Positions 49,890-58,854 of a DNA stretch of 64,000 nucleotides are shown here, piece after piece. This DNA is from Parvibaculum sedimenti. GTDB taxonomy: Bacteria > Pseudomonadota > Alphaproteobacteria > Parvibaculales > Parvibaculaceae. A model generated the notes under the pieces. It was not told where the DNA came from, searched no databases, and worked only from the letters and a program-made list of their open reading frames with translations. The first letter of the stretch is position 1. Every line of letters starts with the position of its first letter. The translations under genes and the position numbers were made by a program. Location: positions 62,001 to 126,000 of the forward strand of contig NZ_WESC01000010.1 of NCBI RefSeq assembly GCF_009184905.1. Direction: 5' to 3'.

Positions 49890-50813
49890 ATGAGCCTGCA
49901 GCTTCTTCTCATCAATCCGATGATGCGTTTTCAGGTGAAACGCCGCTTCAAGAAAAACCCGGATGTGATGACGCTTCGCCCCGTCATGCAGGCGATGGAG
50001 CCGCAGAACGCGAAGCTTCCCGCCGACGTCACCGCGCAGCAGATAACGCTTGGCGGCGTACCCGTCGAAAAGCTCACTGCGACGGCGGCCGAAAGCAGCG
50101 GCGCCTTCTTCTACATCCATGGTGGCGGCTGGGTTGCCGGATCGCCGCGCACTCATCGTCCGCTCACACACCGGCTCGCAACGCAGACAGGCATGGCCGT
50201 CTACGCCGTTGATTACAGGCTCGCGCCGGAGCATGTCTTCCCGGCGGGTCTCGACGATTGCGTCGCGGCCTATCGTGCCCTTCTCGAAGAAGTGCCTGCG
50301 CATGAGATCGTGGTCGGCGGCGACAGCGCGGGCGGCAATCTCGCCCTCGCCCTTGCGCTTCGCCTCAAGGCCGAAGGCATTCCACTACCCGCTGCACTTG
50401 TCTGCCTTTCTCCCGCGACGGATCTCGCGGCGACAGGCGGGTCACGCATCAGCAATGCCAAGCGCGATGCTCTTTTTGTCGAGGAAATGATGGAAACGGT
50501 GGAAGGCCGTTACTGCCCCGGCGCCGATCCGCTCAATCCCTATATCTCGCCGCTTCATGGTGACGTTGCCAATCTTCCGCCCACGCTCTTCCATGTCGGG
50601 GACACGGAAATGTTACTCGACGACTCCACGCGCATGGCCGACAAGATGCGCGCGGCGGCGGTGTCCGTGACGATCAAGGTCTGGCCCAAGGTGCCACATG
50701 TCTGGCACCTCATGGCGGATCTTCTGCCGGAAGCCCGGCAGGCGATCGACGAGATCGTCGTCTTTGTCCAGATACATCGGCGCGCCGCGTCCGGATTGGA
50801 GAAGGCTTCATGA
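49890..50813 (+). CDS. HSL-family esterase/lipase (alpha/beta hydrolase)
   Basis: Encodes 307 residues. Oxyanion motif HGGGWVAGS (77-85) and nucleophile GDSAGGN (S146) define the hormone-sensitive-lipase family; the acid and His are in GDTEMLLDD and VPHVWHL. Hydrolyses short-chain esters; natural substrate unknown. Its stop overlaps the GST start (ATGA at 50810). Confidence 0.93.
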   Translation: MSLQLLLINPMMRFQVKRRFKKNPDVMTLRPVMQAMEPQNAKLPADVTAQQITLGGVPVEKLTATAAESSGAFFYIHGGGWVAGSPRTHRPLTHRLATQTGMAVYAVDYRLAPEHVFPAGLDDCVAAYRALLEEVPAHEIVVGGDSAGGNLALALALRLKAEGIPLPAALVCLSPATDLAATGGSRISNAKRDALFVEEMMETVEGRYCPGADPLNPYISPLHGDVANLPPTLFHVGDTEMLLDDSTRMADKMRAAAVSVTIKVWPKVPHVWHLMADLLPEARQAIDEIVVFVQIHRRAASGLEKAS

Positions 50814-51433
50814 TCAAGGTTCATCACCTCAACAATTCGCGCTCCCAGCGCATCCTCTGGTTGCTGGAGGAACTGGACCTTCCTTATGAGATCGTCCACT
50901 ACCAACGCGATGCCGTGACCAATCTCGCACCGCCGGAGTTGAAGGCGATCCATCCGCTCGGCAAATCGCCCGTCATCACGGATGGCGACCTCACCGTCGC
51001 GGAGTCGGGCGCCATCGTCGAATATCTGGTGCGCAAATATGGCAAGGGCCGGCTCACGCCTGCCGAGACTTCGCCGGACTATGTGCCCTATCTCCAGTGG
51101 ATGCATTTCGCGGAAGGCTCTGCCATGCTTCCGCTTCTGCTTGCGCTTTATGTCGGCCGCCTCGGCGATGCGGGCGCGCCGCTCCATCCGCGTATCTTTG
51201 GCGAAATCGCGAACCACCTCTCCTACATGAACAATGCCATTGAAAAAGGTGGCTATCTGCTGGGCGACGAATTCAGCGCCGCCGACATTCTCAACTCCTT
51301 CGTGCTAGAGGCGGCAAAGGTGCGCGGCCTTCTCGGCGACTATCCGAACCTCATCAATCTTCTTGCACGCCTTCAGGAGCGGCCCGCCTATCAGCGTGCG
51401 CTGACGCGTGGCGGTCCTTATGCCTTCGCCTGA
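50810..51433 (+). CDS. Glutathione S-transferase
   Basis: Encodes 207 residues. Thioredoxin-like N-domain with HHLNNSRSQRILWLLEEL (the Ser/Asn-rich active-site loop), LGKSPVITDGDLTVAESGAI glutathione-binding region, then a helical C-domain. Related to the plasmid and bacterial GSTs near esterases. Translationally coupled to the esterase gene. Confidence 0.93.
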   Translation: MIKVHHLNNSRSQRILWLLEELDLPYEIVHYQRDAVTNLAPPELKAIHPLGKSPVITDGDLTVAESGAIVEYLVRKYGKGRLTPAETSPDYVPYLQWMHFAEGSAMLPLLLALYVGRLGDAGAPLHPRIFGEIANHLSYMNNAIEKGGYLLGDEFSAADILNSFVLEAAKVRGLLGDYPNLINLLARLQERPAYQRALTRGGPYAFA

Positions 51434-51449
51434 GAAAGGGCTCTGAACG

Positions 51450-52076
51450 GTGGGTGACCATGTCCATGTGCTTGTCGAATTCATCAGGCTGCATGCCGAG
51501 TGGACTGGCCCCATCATCTTTCTCGTCGCATTCGGCGAGTCCTTCGCCTTTGTGAGCCTTTTCGTTCCCGGCACGGCAATCATGGTCGCCGCCGGAACGC
51601 TAGTCCATGACGGCACAGTGCCCATTGTTCCGCTGCTCGTTGGCGGCATTATGGGCGCGACGCTGGGTGACGGCATTTCCTATTGGCTGGGCCTTCGCTT
51701 CGGCCATCTCGTCCCCGACATGTGGCCCTTCAGGACGCGGCCCGAGCTTCTCGCCAACGGGCATCGCTTTTTCGAGAAGCACGGCGGCAAGAGCGTCTTC
51801 ATCGGACGTTTCTTCGGTCCCGTGCGCGCGGTCATTCCACTCATCGCGGGCATGATGGAAATGCCGGCGGGACGCTTCTGGTTGGCGAACATCCTCTCCG
51901 GTCTGATCTGGGCGCCGATCCTTCTCATACCCGGCATCGCGGCGACCTCCATCTGGCAATTGCTGGAGCGAGAGGAAGGCTGGACACCCTATGCGCTCAC
52001 GGGCGCCTTCCTCGTCGTTGCCACCGCGGCCTGGATCGTCTGGACCTGCGGAGGGAAAAACGGCCGGCGGGGCTAG
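51450..52076 (+). CDS. DedA-family membrane protein
   Basis: Encodes 208 residues from GTG. Four to five hydrophobic segments and the family motifs FVSLFVPGTAIMVAAG, GDGISYWLGLRFG and FIGRFFGPVRAVIPLIAGM. DedA proteins are implicated in lipid scrambling and membrane homeostasis. Starts 16 nt after the GST. Its 3' end overlaps the convergent PEBP gene by 4 nt. Confidence 0.93.
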   Translation: MGDHVHVLVEFIRLHAEWTGPIIFLVAFGESFAFVSLFVPGTAIMVAAGTLVHDGTVPIVPLLVGGIMGATLGDGISYWLGLRFGHLVPDMWPFRTRPELLANGHRFFEKHGGKSVFIGRFFGPVRAVIPLIAGMMEMPAGRFWLANILSGLIWAPILLIPGIAATSIWQLLEREEGWTPYALTGAFLVVATAAWIVWTCGGKNGRRG

Positions 52077-52654
52077 GGACGCCCGTACAGAAACACGATC
52101 GATCCTGTTGCAAGCGCATGTTGCCGAAAGAGCACCGCCGCCTTCGCACCCGTCGCCGTGGCGTCGAGGGCGACATTCGCCTCATCGAGCGCGTAAACCG
52201 TCAGCACATAATGATGTGGCGTGTCGCCTTGCGGCGGACACGGCCCCTGATAACCGTTCTCGCCGAAATCGCCTGTGCCTTGCACCACACCGGCGGGCAT
52301 CCCTCCGCTTCGGCTCGCTCCCTCCGGCAAGTTGCCGACGGAGGCCGGAATGCCGAAGACGATCCAGTGCCACCAGCCGCGTCCGCCGCCCGCATCCGGA
52401 TCGAACATCGTCAGGGCGAAGCTCTTCGTCCCCTTCGGAGTGTTTCGCCAGAAAATGTCCGGCGAAACGTTCTCGCCGCCGCATCGACCATCGACGAATC
52501 TGGTCGAGGGCAGTCCTGCGCCCTCCCTCAGCGAGTGGCTTTCGACCCGGAGCGATGTCGATCCGGCCATGACCGTGTGACCGTCGCTCGCAACAAGTGC
52601 CGCGATGGCGGACAGAAGCAAACTCACAAGAACGCGGCGCTTTTTCATGGACAT
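52073..52654 (-). CDS. YbhB/YbcL-family PEBP protein, exported
   Basis: Encodes 193 residues. A signal peptide to about residue 31 precedes the phosphatidylethanolamine-binding fold, with SPDIFWRNTPKGTKSFAL, DPDAGG and the WWHWIVFGIP core, then the GENGYQGPCPPQGDTPHHY segment in part (GPCPPQGDTPHHY). Function of bacterial PEBPs is unclear. Start ATG 52654 or 52648. Confidence 0.92.
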   Translation of the reverse strand: MSMKKRRVLVSLLLSAIAALVASDGHTVMAGSTSLRVESHSLREGAGLPSTRFVDGRCGGENVSPDIFWRNTPKGTKSFALTMFDPDAGGGRGWWHWIVFGIPASVGNLPEGASRSGGMPAGVVQGTGDFGENGYQGPCPPQGDTPHHYVLTVYALDEANVALDATATGAKAAVLFRQHALATGSIVFLYGRP

Positions 52655-53158
52655 TTCTCCCGGTCATCCTCGCACGAACCATGCAAGACCCTACAATGTT
52701 CCCGGTTATGACTGCCGCACTGTTACAAAACCATGATTTGCCCTCACCGTGTCGAAACGGCATTTGTTTAGGTGATGACCGCACCTTCGGACACATGCCC
52801 GACCGAAAACCTTGCCCCCGACCGCGAGGTTTTTGTCGTTGAGCATCGTTCGGGGCGCATAGCGTCGCAAGGGTCAGGTCATTGCGGCATCGGCATTTCC
52901 GCCGTTTCCGGCTCGATGGAGAAGGCTCCGGTGAGACAGGTGCGAATCTGTTCCCCGGTTCAACCGGAACCCGGTTTTCGTCCAGAAACAGCTCTCCTCA
53001 GGGGGGCCCAAACCACTATGGCGAGCAACATGACACGGCGCTTTCAGTGTGAAGCTTTCGCGTCATGGGTCGGATCGCCTCGATACGTCATCAAATCGTC
53101 ACTGAACCGTCGTAGTCAGGGGGGCACTCGCCGCCGGCTCGACAGAGGAAACAACACC
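52655..53158. other. Divergent intergenic region of 504 nt upstream of pstS
   Basis: Lies between the PEBP gene (minus) and pstS (plus). No tRNA or recognised small gene. A plus-strand open frame extends upstream of pstS across part of it but lacks family support. It should contain the phosphate-regulated promoter; only weak Pho-box-like sequences are seen at 52720-52737 and 53085-53102. Confidence 0.5.
53085..53102 (+). promoter_or_regulatory. Weak Pho-box-like direct repeat upstream of pstS
   Basis: ACGTCAT at 53085-53091 and TCGTCAC at 53096-53102 share GTCA at the 11-bp period expected of a Pho box (CTGTCAT-N4-CTGTCAT), but both half-sites are imperfect. About 57 nt upstream of the pstS ATG. 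Confidence 0.3.
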
Positions 53159-54202
53159 ATGCTGAAATCTCTTGCAAAATTGGGCCGGGCGAGTCTCTTC
53201 GCCGTTTCCGCCCTTGTTGTTGCGACTGCGGCGAACGCAGGCGACATTTCCGGCGCTGGCGCCACCTTCCCCTATCCGATCTACGCGAAATGGGCCGATG
53301 CCTACAAAAAGGAAACCGGCATCGGCTTGAACTACCAGTCGATCGGCTCCGGCGGCGGCATCAAGCAGATCAAGGCGAAGACCGTCGACTTCGGCGCCTC
53401 CGATGCGCCGCTCAAGGGCGAAGACCTGAGCTCGATCGGTCTCGCGCAATTCCCGATGGTGATGGGTGCAATCGTCCCCGTCGTCAATCTTCCGGGCGTG
53501 AAGCCGGGCGAGATGAAGCTCACGGGCCACGTCCTCGCTGAAATCTATCTCGGCAACATCACGAAGTGGAACGATCCCCAGATCGTGAAGATCAACAAGG
53601 GCGTCAATCTCCCGGACAGCTCCATTGCGGTCGTTCACCGTTCGGACGGGTCGGGCACGACCTTCAATTTCGCCTACTACCTCAACGCCGTGGATGCCAA
53701 GTGGTCTTCGGTCGGCGTCAACACCTCGCTTGAATGGCCGGTCGGTCTCGGCGGCAAGGGCAATGAAGGCGTGTCGGCTCTCGTCGGGCAGACGCAGGGT
53801 TCGATCGGCTATGTCGAATATGCCTATGCGCTCCAGAACCACCTGACCTACACGGACATGATCAACAAGGCCGGCAAGACCGTTTCGCCGAGCCTCAAGA
53901 CCATCCAGGCCGCTGCCGCCAACGCCAATTGGTCGAGCGTCCCCGGCTTCGGCGTCATCCTCGCCGACCAGCCCGGCGCCGACAGCTGGCCGATGACGGC
54001 CGCGACTTTCATCCTCGTCTACAAGGCGCAGGACAAGCCGGAAAATGCCAAGGCGGTGCTGAACTTCTTCAGCTGGTGCTACGACAAGGGCGACAAGATG
54101 GCCGAAGACCTCATCTACGTCCCGATGCCGGACAATGTCGTCGAGATGGTCAAGAAGAGCTGGTCCGAGGTCAAGGACGCCAGCGGCAAGCCGGTTCTCT
54201 AA
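53159..54202 (+). CDS. pstS: Phosphate ABC transporter substrate-binding protein
   Basis: Encodes 347 residues. Signal peptide to about residue 24 (ATAANA|GDISG), then the family segments GAGATFPYPIYAKW, YQSIGSGGGIKQI and HRSDGSGTTFNF for phosphate binding. It delivers periplasmic phosphate to PstCA. I chose ATG 53159 because it gives the signal peptide at once. The next gene, pstC, follows a hairpin. Confidence 0.97.
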   Translation: MLKSLAKLGRASLFAVSALVVATAANAGDISGAGATFPYPIYAKWADAYKKETGIGLNYQSIGSGGGIKQIKAKTVDFGASDAPLKGEDLSSIGLAQFPMVMGAIVPVVNLPGVKPGEMKLTGHVLAEIYLGNITKWNDPQIVKINKGVNLPDSSIAVVHRSDGSGTTFNFAYYLNAVDAKWSSVGVNTSLEWPVGLGGKGNEGVSALVGQTQGSIGYVEYAYALQNHLTYTDMINKAGKTVSPSLKTIQAAAANANWSSVPGFGVILADQPGADSWPMTAATFILVYKAQDKPENAKAVLNFFSWCYDKGDKMAEDLIYVPMPDNVVEMVKKSWSEVKDASGKPVL

Positions 54203-54240
54203 GGCTCGCTCACTTCTCCGAGGCTTCAATGCAATGAAAG

Positions 54241-54269
54241 TGGGGAGGAAGCGTAAAGCTCCCTCCCCA
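54241..54269 (+). promoter_or_regulatory. Intercistronic hairpin between pstS and pstC
   Basis: TGGGGAGG (54241-54248) pairs with CCTCCCCA (54262-54269); after one mismatch AGC pairs with GCT around a GTAAA loop, 11 pairs in all, with no T tract. Such hairpins protect the upstream mRNA and lower downstream expression, which would keep PstS in excess over the membrane subunits. Confidence 0.55.
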
Positions 54270-54290
54270 TCTCATGGCCGGGAACGTATT

Positions 54291-55274
54291 ATGCTCGAAA
54301 TTGCCACTCTCGACCGGGAAAAGTCCATGCAAAGCAGAAGAAGCCGCTTCGGCATGCGCCTCGGCGACCCAGTCTTCCGCGGTGTCACTTTCGCCTTCAC
54401 CGTGTTTGTGCTGCTTATCCTGGGTGGCGTCATTGCGGTTCTCTTCGACGGTGCATGGCCTGCCCTTCACAAGTTCGGTCCGGCCTTCGTCTGGGCGTCC
54501 GGCTGGAACCCTGTCACCGAGAAATTCGGTGCGCTGGTGCCGCTTGTCGGCACGATCATCACATCGATCATCGCGATGGTGATAGGCGTCCCCTTCAGCT
54601 TCGGCCTCGCCTTCTTCCTCACCGAGATCTGCCCGCACAAGATTCGTCAGCCCATCGCCATCGCGATCGAGTTGCTGGCCGCCGTGCCGAGCATCATCTA
54701 CGGTATCTGGGGTCTCTTCGTTCTCGCCCCGCTCTTCCAGCACTACGTCGAGCCTTTCCTGATTTCCACGCTTGGCTCCGTCCCCGTCCTCGGCATGTTC
54801 TTTCAGGGACCGCCCATCGGCATCGGCATGCTGCTTGCCGGTCTGATTCTCGGTCTGATGGTTCTGCCCTTCATCACGGCGGTCATGCGCGAAGTCTTTC
54901 TCAGCGTTCCGCCCGTCCTGCGCGAATCGGCCTATGGCCTCGGCGCGACGCGGTGGGAGGTCGTCTGGCGCGTGGTTCTGCCCTATTGCCGCACCGGCGT
55001 GGTCGGCGGCGTGATGCTCGGCCTCGGCCGCGCGCTCGGCGAGACCATGGCTGTCACCTTCGTCATCGGCAACGCCCACCGCCTCAGTGCCTCCCTGCTC
55101 GCACCGGGCACAACGATCTCGGCAGCGCTCGCCAATGAATTCACCGAAGCCGACGGCGAAATTTACACTGCCTCTCTGATCGGGCTTGGCCTCGTCCTCT
55201 TCGTGCTGACCTTCTTCGTGCTCGCCATCGGCAAGCGCCTTCTTCTGCGTTCGACGAAAGGAACGCTCGCATGA
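54291..55274 (+). CDS. pstC: Phosphate ABC transporter permease PstC
   Basis: Encodes 327 residues with six or so helices and the EAA loop ([19 protein letters not shown]). ATG 54291 is the first sensible start; ATG 54327 (MQSRRSRFG) is an alternative 12 codons on. Its stop overlaps pstA (ATGA at 55271). Confidence 0.95.
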   Translation: MLEIATLDREKSMQSRRSRFGMRLGDPVFRGVTFAFTVFVLLILGGVIAVLFDGAWPALHKFGPAFVWASGWNPVTEKFGALVPLVGTIITSIIAMVIGVPFSFGLAFFLTEICPHKIRQPIAIAIELLAAVPSIIYGIWGLFVLAPLFQHYVEPFLISTLGSVPVLGMFFQGPPIGIGMLLAGLILGLMVLPFITAVMREVFLSVPPVLRESAYGLGATRWEVVWRVVLPYCRTGVVGGVMLGLGRALGETMAVTFVIGNAHRLSASLLAPGTTISAALANEFTEADGEIYTASLIGLGLVLFVLTFFVLAIGKRLLLRSTKGTLA

Positions 55275-56116
55275 ACCGCGCCGTCGTCAACCGCCGTCAC
55301 CGCAACGACAAGATCATCACCGTTCTCTCTCTCGTGATGACCGGCTTCGTTCTCTTCACGCTCAGCACCATCCTCATCACGCTGTTCTGGAACGGCATCC
55401 AGGCCATCAAGCCCTCGCTCTTTCTCGAAAGCACGCCACCTCCCGGCAGTGAGGGCGGACTCGCCAACGCGATTGTCGGCAGCCTCATGATGACGGGCCT
55501 CGGCATCGCCATCGCAACGCCGGTTGGCGTTCTTGCCGGCACCTTCCTCGCCGAATATGCCCGACATAGCCGACTTGCGGAGATGGTGCGCTTCATCAAC
55601 GACATTCTGCTGAGCGCGCCCTCAATCATTATCGGCCTTTTCGTCTACGGCATCGTCGTTATCGGCATGGGACATTTCTCGGGCTGGGCGGGCGTCGCGG
55701 CGCTGGCGATCATCGCCATCCCGATCATCGTGCGCACGACCGAGGACATGCTGTCGCTCATCCCCGACGCACTCCGGGAGGCGGGCGCCGCGCTCGGCAC
55801 GCCGCGCTGGATGGTCATCACGAGCATTAGCTACCGTGCGGCCTTTCAGGGCATCCTGACAGGCATTCTGCTCGCCGTTGCCCGCGTCAGCGGCGAAACC
55901 GCGCCGCTGCTCTTCACCGCGCTCAACAACCAGTTCTGGAGCACCAATCTCAACGCTCCACTGGCCAATCTTCCCGTCGTTATCTTCCAGTTCGCCATGA
56001 GCCCATATGAGGATTGGCGCAACCTGGCCTGGGGCGGCGCGCTTCTCATCACCACGGCGGTTCTTGCGCTCAATATCGCCGCCCGATTCTCTGCAAAACA
56101 AAAGGCACGCTCATGA
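55271..56116 (+). CDS. pstA: Phosphate ABC transporter permease PstA
   Basis: Encodes 281 residues of six helices. EAA loop at [19 protein letters not shown]-terminus is basic ([14 protein letters not shown]), staying in the cytoplasm. Its stop overlaps pstB (ATGA at 56113), so the three are coupled. Confidence 0.96.
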   Translation: MNRAVVNRRHRNDKIITVLSLVMTGFVLFTLSTILITLFWNGIQAIKPSLFLESTPPPGSEGGLANAIVGSLMMTGLGIAIATPVGVLAGTFLAEYARHSRLAEMVRFINDILLSAPSIIIGLFVYGIVVIGMGHFSGWAGVAALAIIAIPIIVRTTEDMLSLIPDALREAGAALGTPRWMVITSISYRAAFQGILTGILLAVARVSGETAPLLFTALNNQFWSTNLNAPLANLPVVIFQFAMSPYEDWRNLAWGGALLITTAVLALNIAARFSAKQKARS

Positions 56117-56940
56117 CCAGCGATATAGCCATCGAACGGCCGACCATGCACACGATCACGGCGCCGAATGCGAAGGATGGCCCGCTCCCACCCGAGAAGA
56201 TCGTCGTTAAAGACCTGAACTTCTATTACGGCCATTTTCATGCGCTGAAAAACGTCAACATCTCGATCCATGATCGCCGCGTGACCGCCTTCATCGGCCC
56301 GTCGGGTTGCGGCAAGTCGACCCTGCTGCGCACCATGAACCGCATCTACGAGATGTATCCGGGCCAGCGCGCGGAAGGCGAAATCAATGTCGACGGCGAC
56401 AATATCCTCGCCCAGAAGGACCTCACCGAGCTTCGTTCCAAGATCGGCATGGTTTTCCAGAAGCCGACGCCCTTCCCGATGTCGATCTACGAGAATGTCG
56501 CCTTTGGCATCCGCCTCTATGAGAAGCTCAACAAGGCCGATCTCGACGAACGCGTGTTCTGGGCGCTATCGCGCGTCGCGCTCTGGGATGAGGTGAAGGA
56601 CAAGCTCAACCAGCTCGGCACCGGCCTTTCCGGCGGCCAGCAACAACGTCTTTGCGTCGCCCGCGCGGTTGCCGTGAAGCCTGAAATCCTGCTGATGGAC
56701 GAACCGGCCTCGGCCCTCGATCCGATCTCGACAGCGAAGCTCGAAGAACTGATCGAGGAACTCCGTCAGGATTACTGCATCGTGATCGTCACTCACAACA
56801 TGCAGCAAGCCGCCCGTGCCGCGGACTACACCGCCTTCATGTATCTGGGCGAGCTTGTCGAGTTCGACACGTCGGAAAAAATCTTCACCAATCCGTCCAA
56901 CATCCGCACACGCGACTACGTGACGGGCCGCTTCGGCTAG
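56113..56940 (+). CDS. pstB: Phosphate ABC transporter ATP-binding protein
   Basis: Encodes 275 residues. Walker [10 protein letters not shown] (62-70), PstB-specific [16 protein letters not shown], signature LSGGQQQR and Walker [14 protein letters not shown]. Powers phosphate uptake. No phoU, phoB or phoR follows: the next gene is convergent, 9 nt away, so the operon ends here. Confidence 0.97.
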   Translation: MTSDIAIERPTMHTITAPNAKDGPLPPEKIVVKDLNFYYGHFHALKNVNISIHDRRVTAFIGPSGCGKSTLLRTMNRIYEMYPGQRAEGEINVDGDNILAQKDLTELRSKIGMVFQKPTPFPMSIYENVAFGIRLYEKLNKADLDERVFWALSRVALWDEVKDKLNQLGTGLSGGQQQRLCVARAVAVKPEILLMDEPASALDPISTAKLEELIEELRQDYCIVIVTHNMQQAARAADYTAFMYLGELVEFDTSEKIFTNPSNIRTRDYVTGRFG

Positions 56941-56949
56941 GAGAAGCGG

Positions 56950-58116
56950 TCAGTAAGACTTGGGCTGGCCGAGCACTTTTTCCGCGATGAAGCTGAGGAT
57001 GAGCTGCATGCTTACCGGCGCGATGCGCGGGATCCAGCTTTCGCGCATATAACGCTCGACGTGATATTCCTTCGCATAGCCCATTCCGCCATGCGTCAGG
57101 ATCGCCGTCTCACAAGCATGGAACGCAGCTTCCGCGGCGAGGTATTTGGCGGCATTGGCTTCGGCGCCACACTCCTTGCCGTTGTCATAGAGCGACGCGG
57201 CCTTGAAGGTCATCAGGTTCGCAGCTTCGAGTTCCGCCCAGCATTTCGCCAATGGATGCTGGATGCCCTGGTTCTGGCCGATGGGACGTCCAAAGACGAC
57301 GCGCTCGCGCGCATAGGCAGACGCCTTCCTGAGCGCCGCGCGGCCCAGACCGATCGCTTCCGCCGCGATCAATATGCGCTCGGGATTGAGCCCATGCAGG
57401 ATCTGCTGGAACCCCTTCCCTTCCGCGCCGATGCGGTTCTCGACCGGGATCTCAAGCCCGTCGAAAAAAAGCATGTTCGAGTCGACCGCCGAGCGGCCCA
57501 TTTTCGGGATTTCCCGCACCTCGACCTTGGAGCGATCGAAATCCGTATAGAAAAGGCTGAGCCCATCCGTCTTCTTCGTAAGCTCGTCGTAAGGCGTGGT
57601 GCGGGCGAGCAGCAGCATCTTCGATGCAACCTGCGCGGTCGTGATCCAGATCTTCTGTCCGCGCACGATATAGCGGTCACTCTTCCGCTCGGCAAAGGTC
57701 TTGAGACCCGTCGTGTTGAGGCCAGCATCCGGTTCCGTCACCGCGAAACATGCCTTGTCCTCGCCGCGGATCAGCGGCGGCAGCATGCGCGTCTTCTGAT
57801 CCTCAGTGCCGAAGACGACGACGGGATTAAGGCCGAAGATATTGAGATGGACGGCAGAGGCACCGCTCATGCCGCCGCCTGATTCCGAGATCGCCTGCAT
57901 CATCAGCGCGGCCTCGGTAATGCCGAGGCCCGCGCCGCCGACAGATTCCGGCATTGCGATGCCGAGCCAACCCTGATCGGCCACGGCTTTGTAGAAGTCT
58001 TCGGGGAAGCCGCCCGCCTTGTCCTTCTTCAACCAGTAGTCGTCGTCAAAAGGCTCGCAGAGCTTGAAAATCGCGTCGCGGATCTGTTGCTGGTCGGGCG
58101 TAAGCGAGAAATCCAT
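56950..58116 (-). CDS. Acyl-CoA dehydrogenase, isovaleryl-CoA dehydrogenase-type base
   Basis: Encodes 388 residues, full ACAD fold (MDFSLTPDQQQIRDAIF, VTEPDAGLNTTG, THGGMGYAKEYHVERYM). The usual C-terminal YEGT is replaced by APVS, but a glutamate stands at the IVD/LCAD position (GLNPERIL), so that residue is the likely base. Points to branched or longer acyl-CoA. Last gene of the minus-strand catabolic run, 26 nt after the FAH-family gene. Confidence 0.88.
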   Translation of the reverse strand: MDFSLTPDQQQIRDAIFKLCEPFDDDYWLKKDKAGGFPEDFYKAVADQGWLGIAMPESVGGAGLGITEAALMMQAISESGGGMSGASAVHLNIFGLNPVVVFGTEDQKTRMLPPLIRGEDKACFAVTEPDAGLNTTGLKTFAERKSDRYIVRGQKIWITTAQVASKMLLLARTTPYDELTKKTDGLSLFYTDFDRSKVEVREIPKMGRSAVDSNMLFFDGLEIPVENRIGAEGKGFQQILHGLNPERILIAAEAIGLGRAALRKASAYARERVVFGRPIGQNQGIQHPLAKCWAELEAANLMTFKAASLYDNGKECGAEANAAKYLAAEAAFHACETAILTHGGMGYAKEYHVERYMRESWIPRIAPVSMQLILSFIAEKVLGQPKSY

Positions 58117-58142
58117 GGACCCGGCCTCCCTCGCCGGCTGAT

Positions 58143-58841
58143 TTATTCTGCGGGGCCTATGGAGAGCGTGATGCCGCCCACGCCTTCGACCATGCCCTCA
58201 AGCCTGTCGCCGGGCTTTACCGGCCCGACGCCTTCGGGCGTCCCCGTGTAGATGATATCGCCCGGTTGCAGATGATAGTAGCGTGAAAGATGAGCGATCA
58301 AGGCGGGTACCGGATGGATGAGATCGGAGAGGTCGCCCGCCTGCTTCACCTCGCCATTGAGCTTCAACTGCACCAGGCCTTTTTCGGGATGGCCTGTGAT
58401 GCTTGCGGGCACAACCTCGGAAAGCACGGCAGCATTCTCGAAATCCTTGGCGAGGTCCCAAGGGCGCTGCTTTTCACGCAGCGCGAACTGAATGTCGCGC
58501 CGCGTCATGTCGAGGCCGCAGGCATAGCCGAACACATGATCGAGCGCATCGGCGGCAGCAACGCGGAAGCCACCCCTGCCGATAGCGACGACCATTTCCA
58601 TTTCATACTGAAGGTTGGCTGTCTCCGGCGCATAGGCGATCATGCTGCCGCTCGCGACATAGTGATGCGCGGATTTATTGAAATAAAATGGCGCCTCGCG
58701 ATCCGGCTCAACCCCCATCTCGCGCGCATGCGCCGCATAGTTTCGCCCGACGCAAAAGATGCGATGAATGGGGAACAACTCGTCCCGCCCCCGAATGGGA
58801 ACAGCGACGGTCGCAGGCGGCGTGAAGAGGTAGCGGGACAA
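58143..58841 (-). CDS. Fumarylacetoacetate hydrolase-family protein
   Basis: Encodes 232 residues, the short FAHD1-like form. Metal-binding and core motifs: FCVGRNYAAHAREMG, EMEMVVAIG, GYACGLDMTRRD and GDIIYTGTPEGVGPV. Members include acylpyruvases, oxaloacetate decarboxylases and hydroxyhepta-dienedioate isomerases; which applies is unknown. 13 nt after the acetoacetyl-CoA synthetase gene. Confidence 0.9.
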   Translation of the reverse strand: MSRYLFTPPATVAVPIRGRDELFPIHRIFCVGRNYAAHAREMGVEPDREAPFYFNKSAHHYVASGSMIAYAPETANLQYEMEMVVAIGRGGFRVAAADALDHVFGYACGLDMTRRDIQFALREKQRPWDLAKDFENAAVLSEVVPASITGHPEKGLVQLKLNGEVKQAGDLSDLIHPVPALIAHLSRYYHLQPGDIIYTGTPEGVGPVKPGDRLEGMVEGVGGITLSIGPAE

Positions 58842-58854
58842 CTCAGCCCTCCTG

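Noticed and set aside
52720-52737. Pho-box-like CTGTTAC-AAAA-CCATGAT
   Set aside because: Only 5 of 7 and 4 of 7 matches to the half-site and over 400 nt from pstS.
52772-53158. N-terminal extension of pstS by 129 codons
   Set aside because: The signal peptide begins at MLKSLAKL (53159); an extension would bury it and has no family support.
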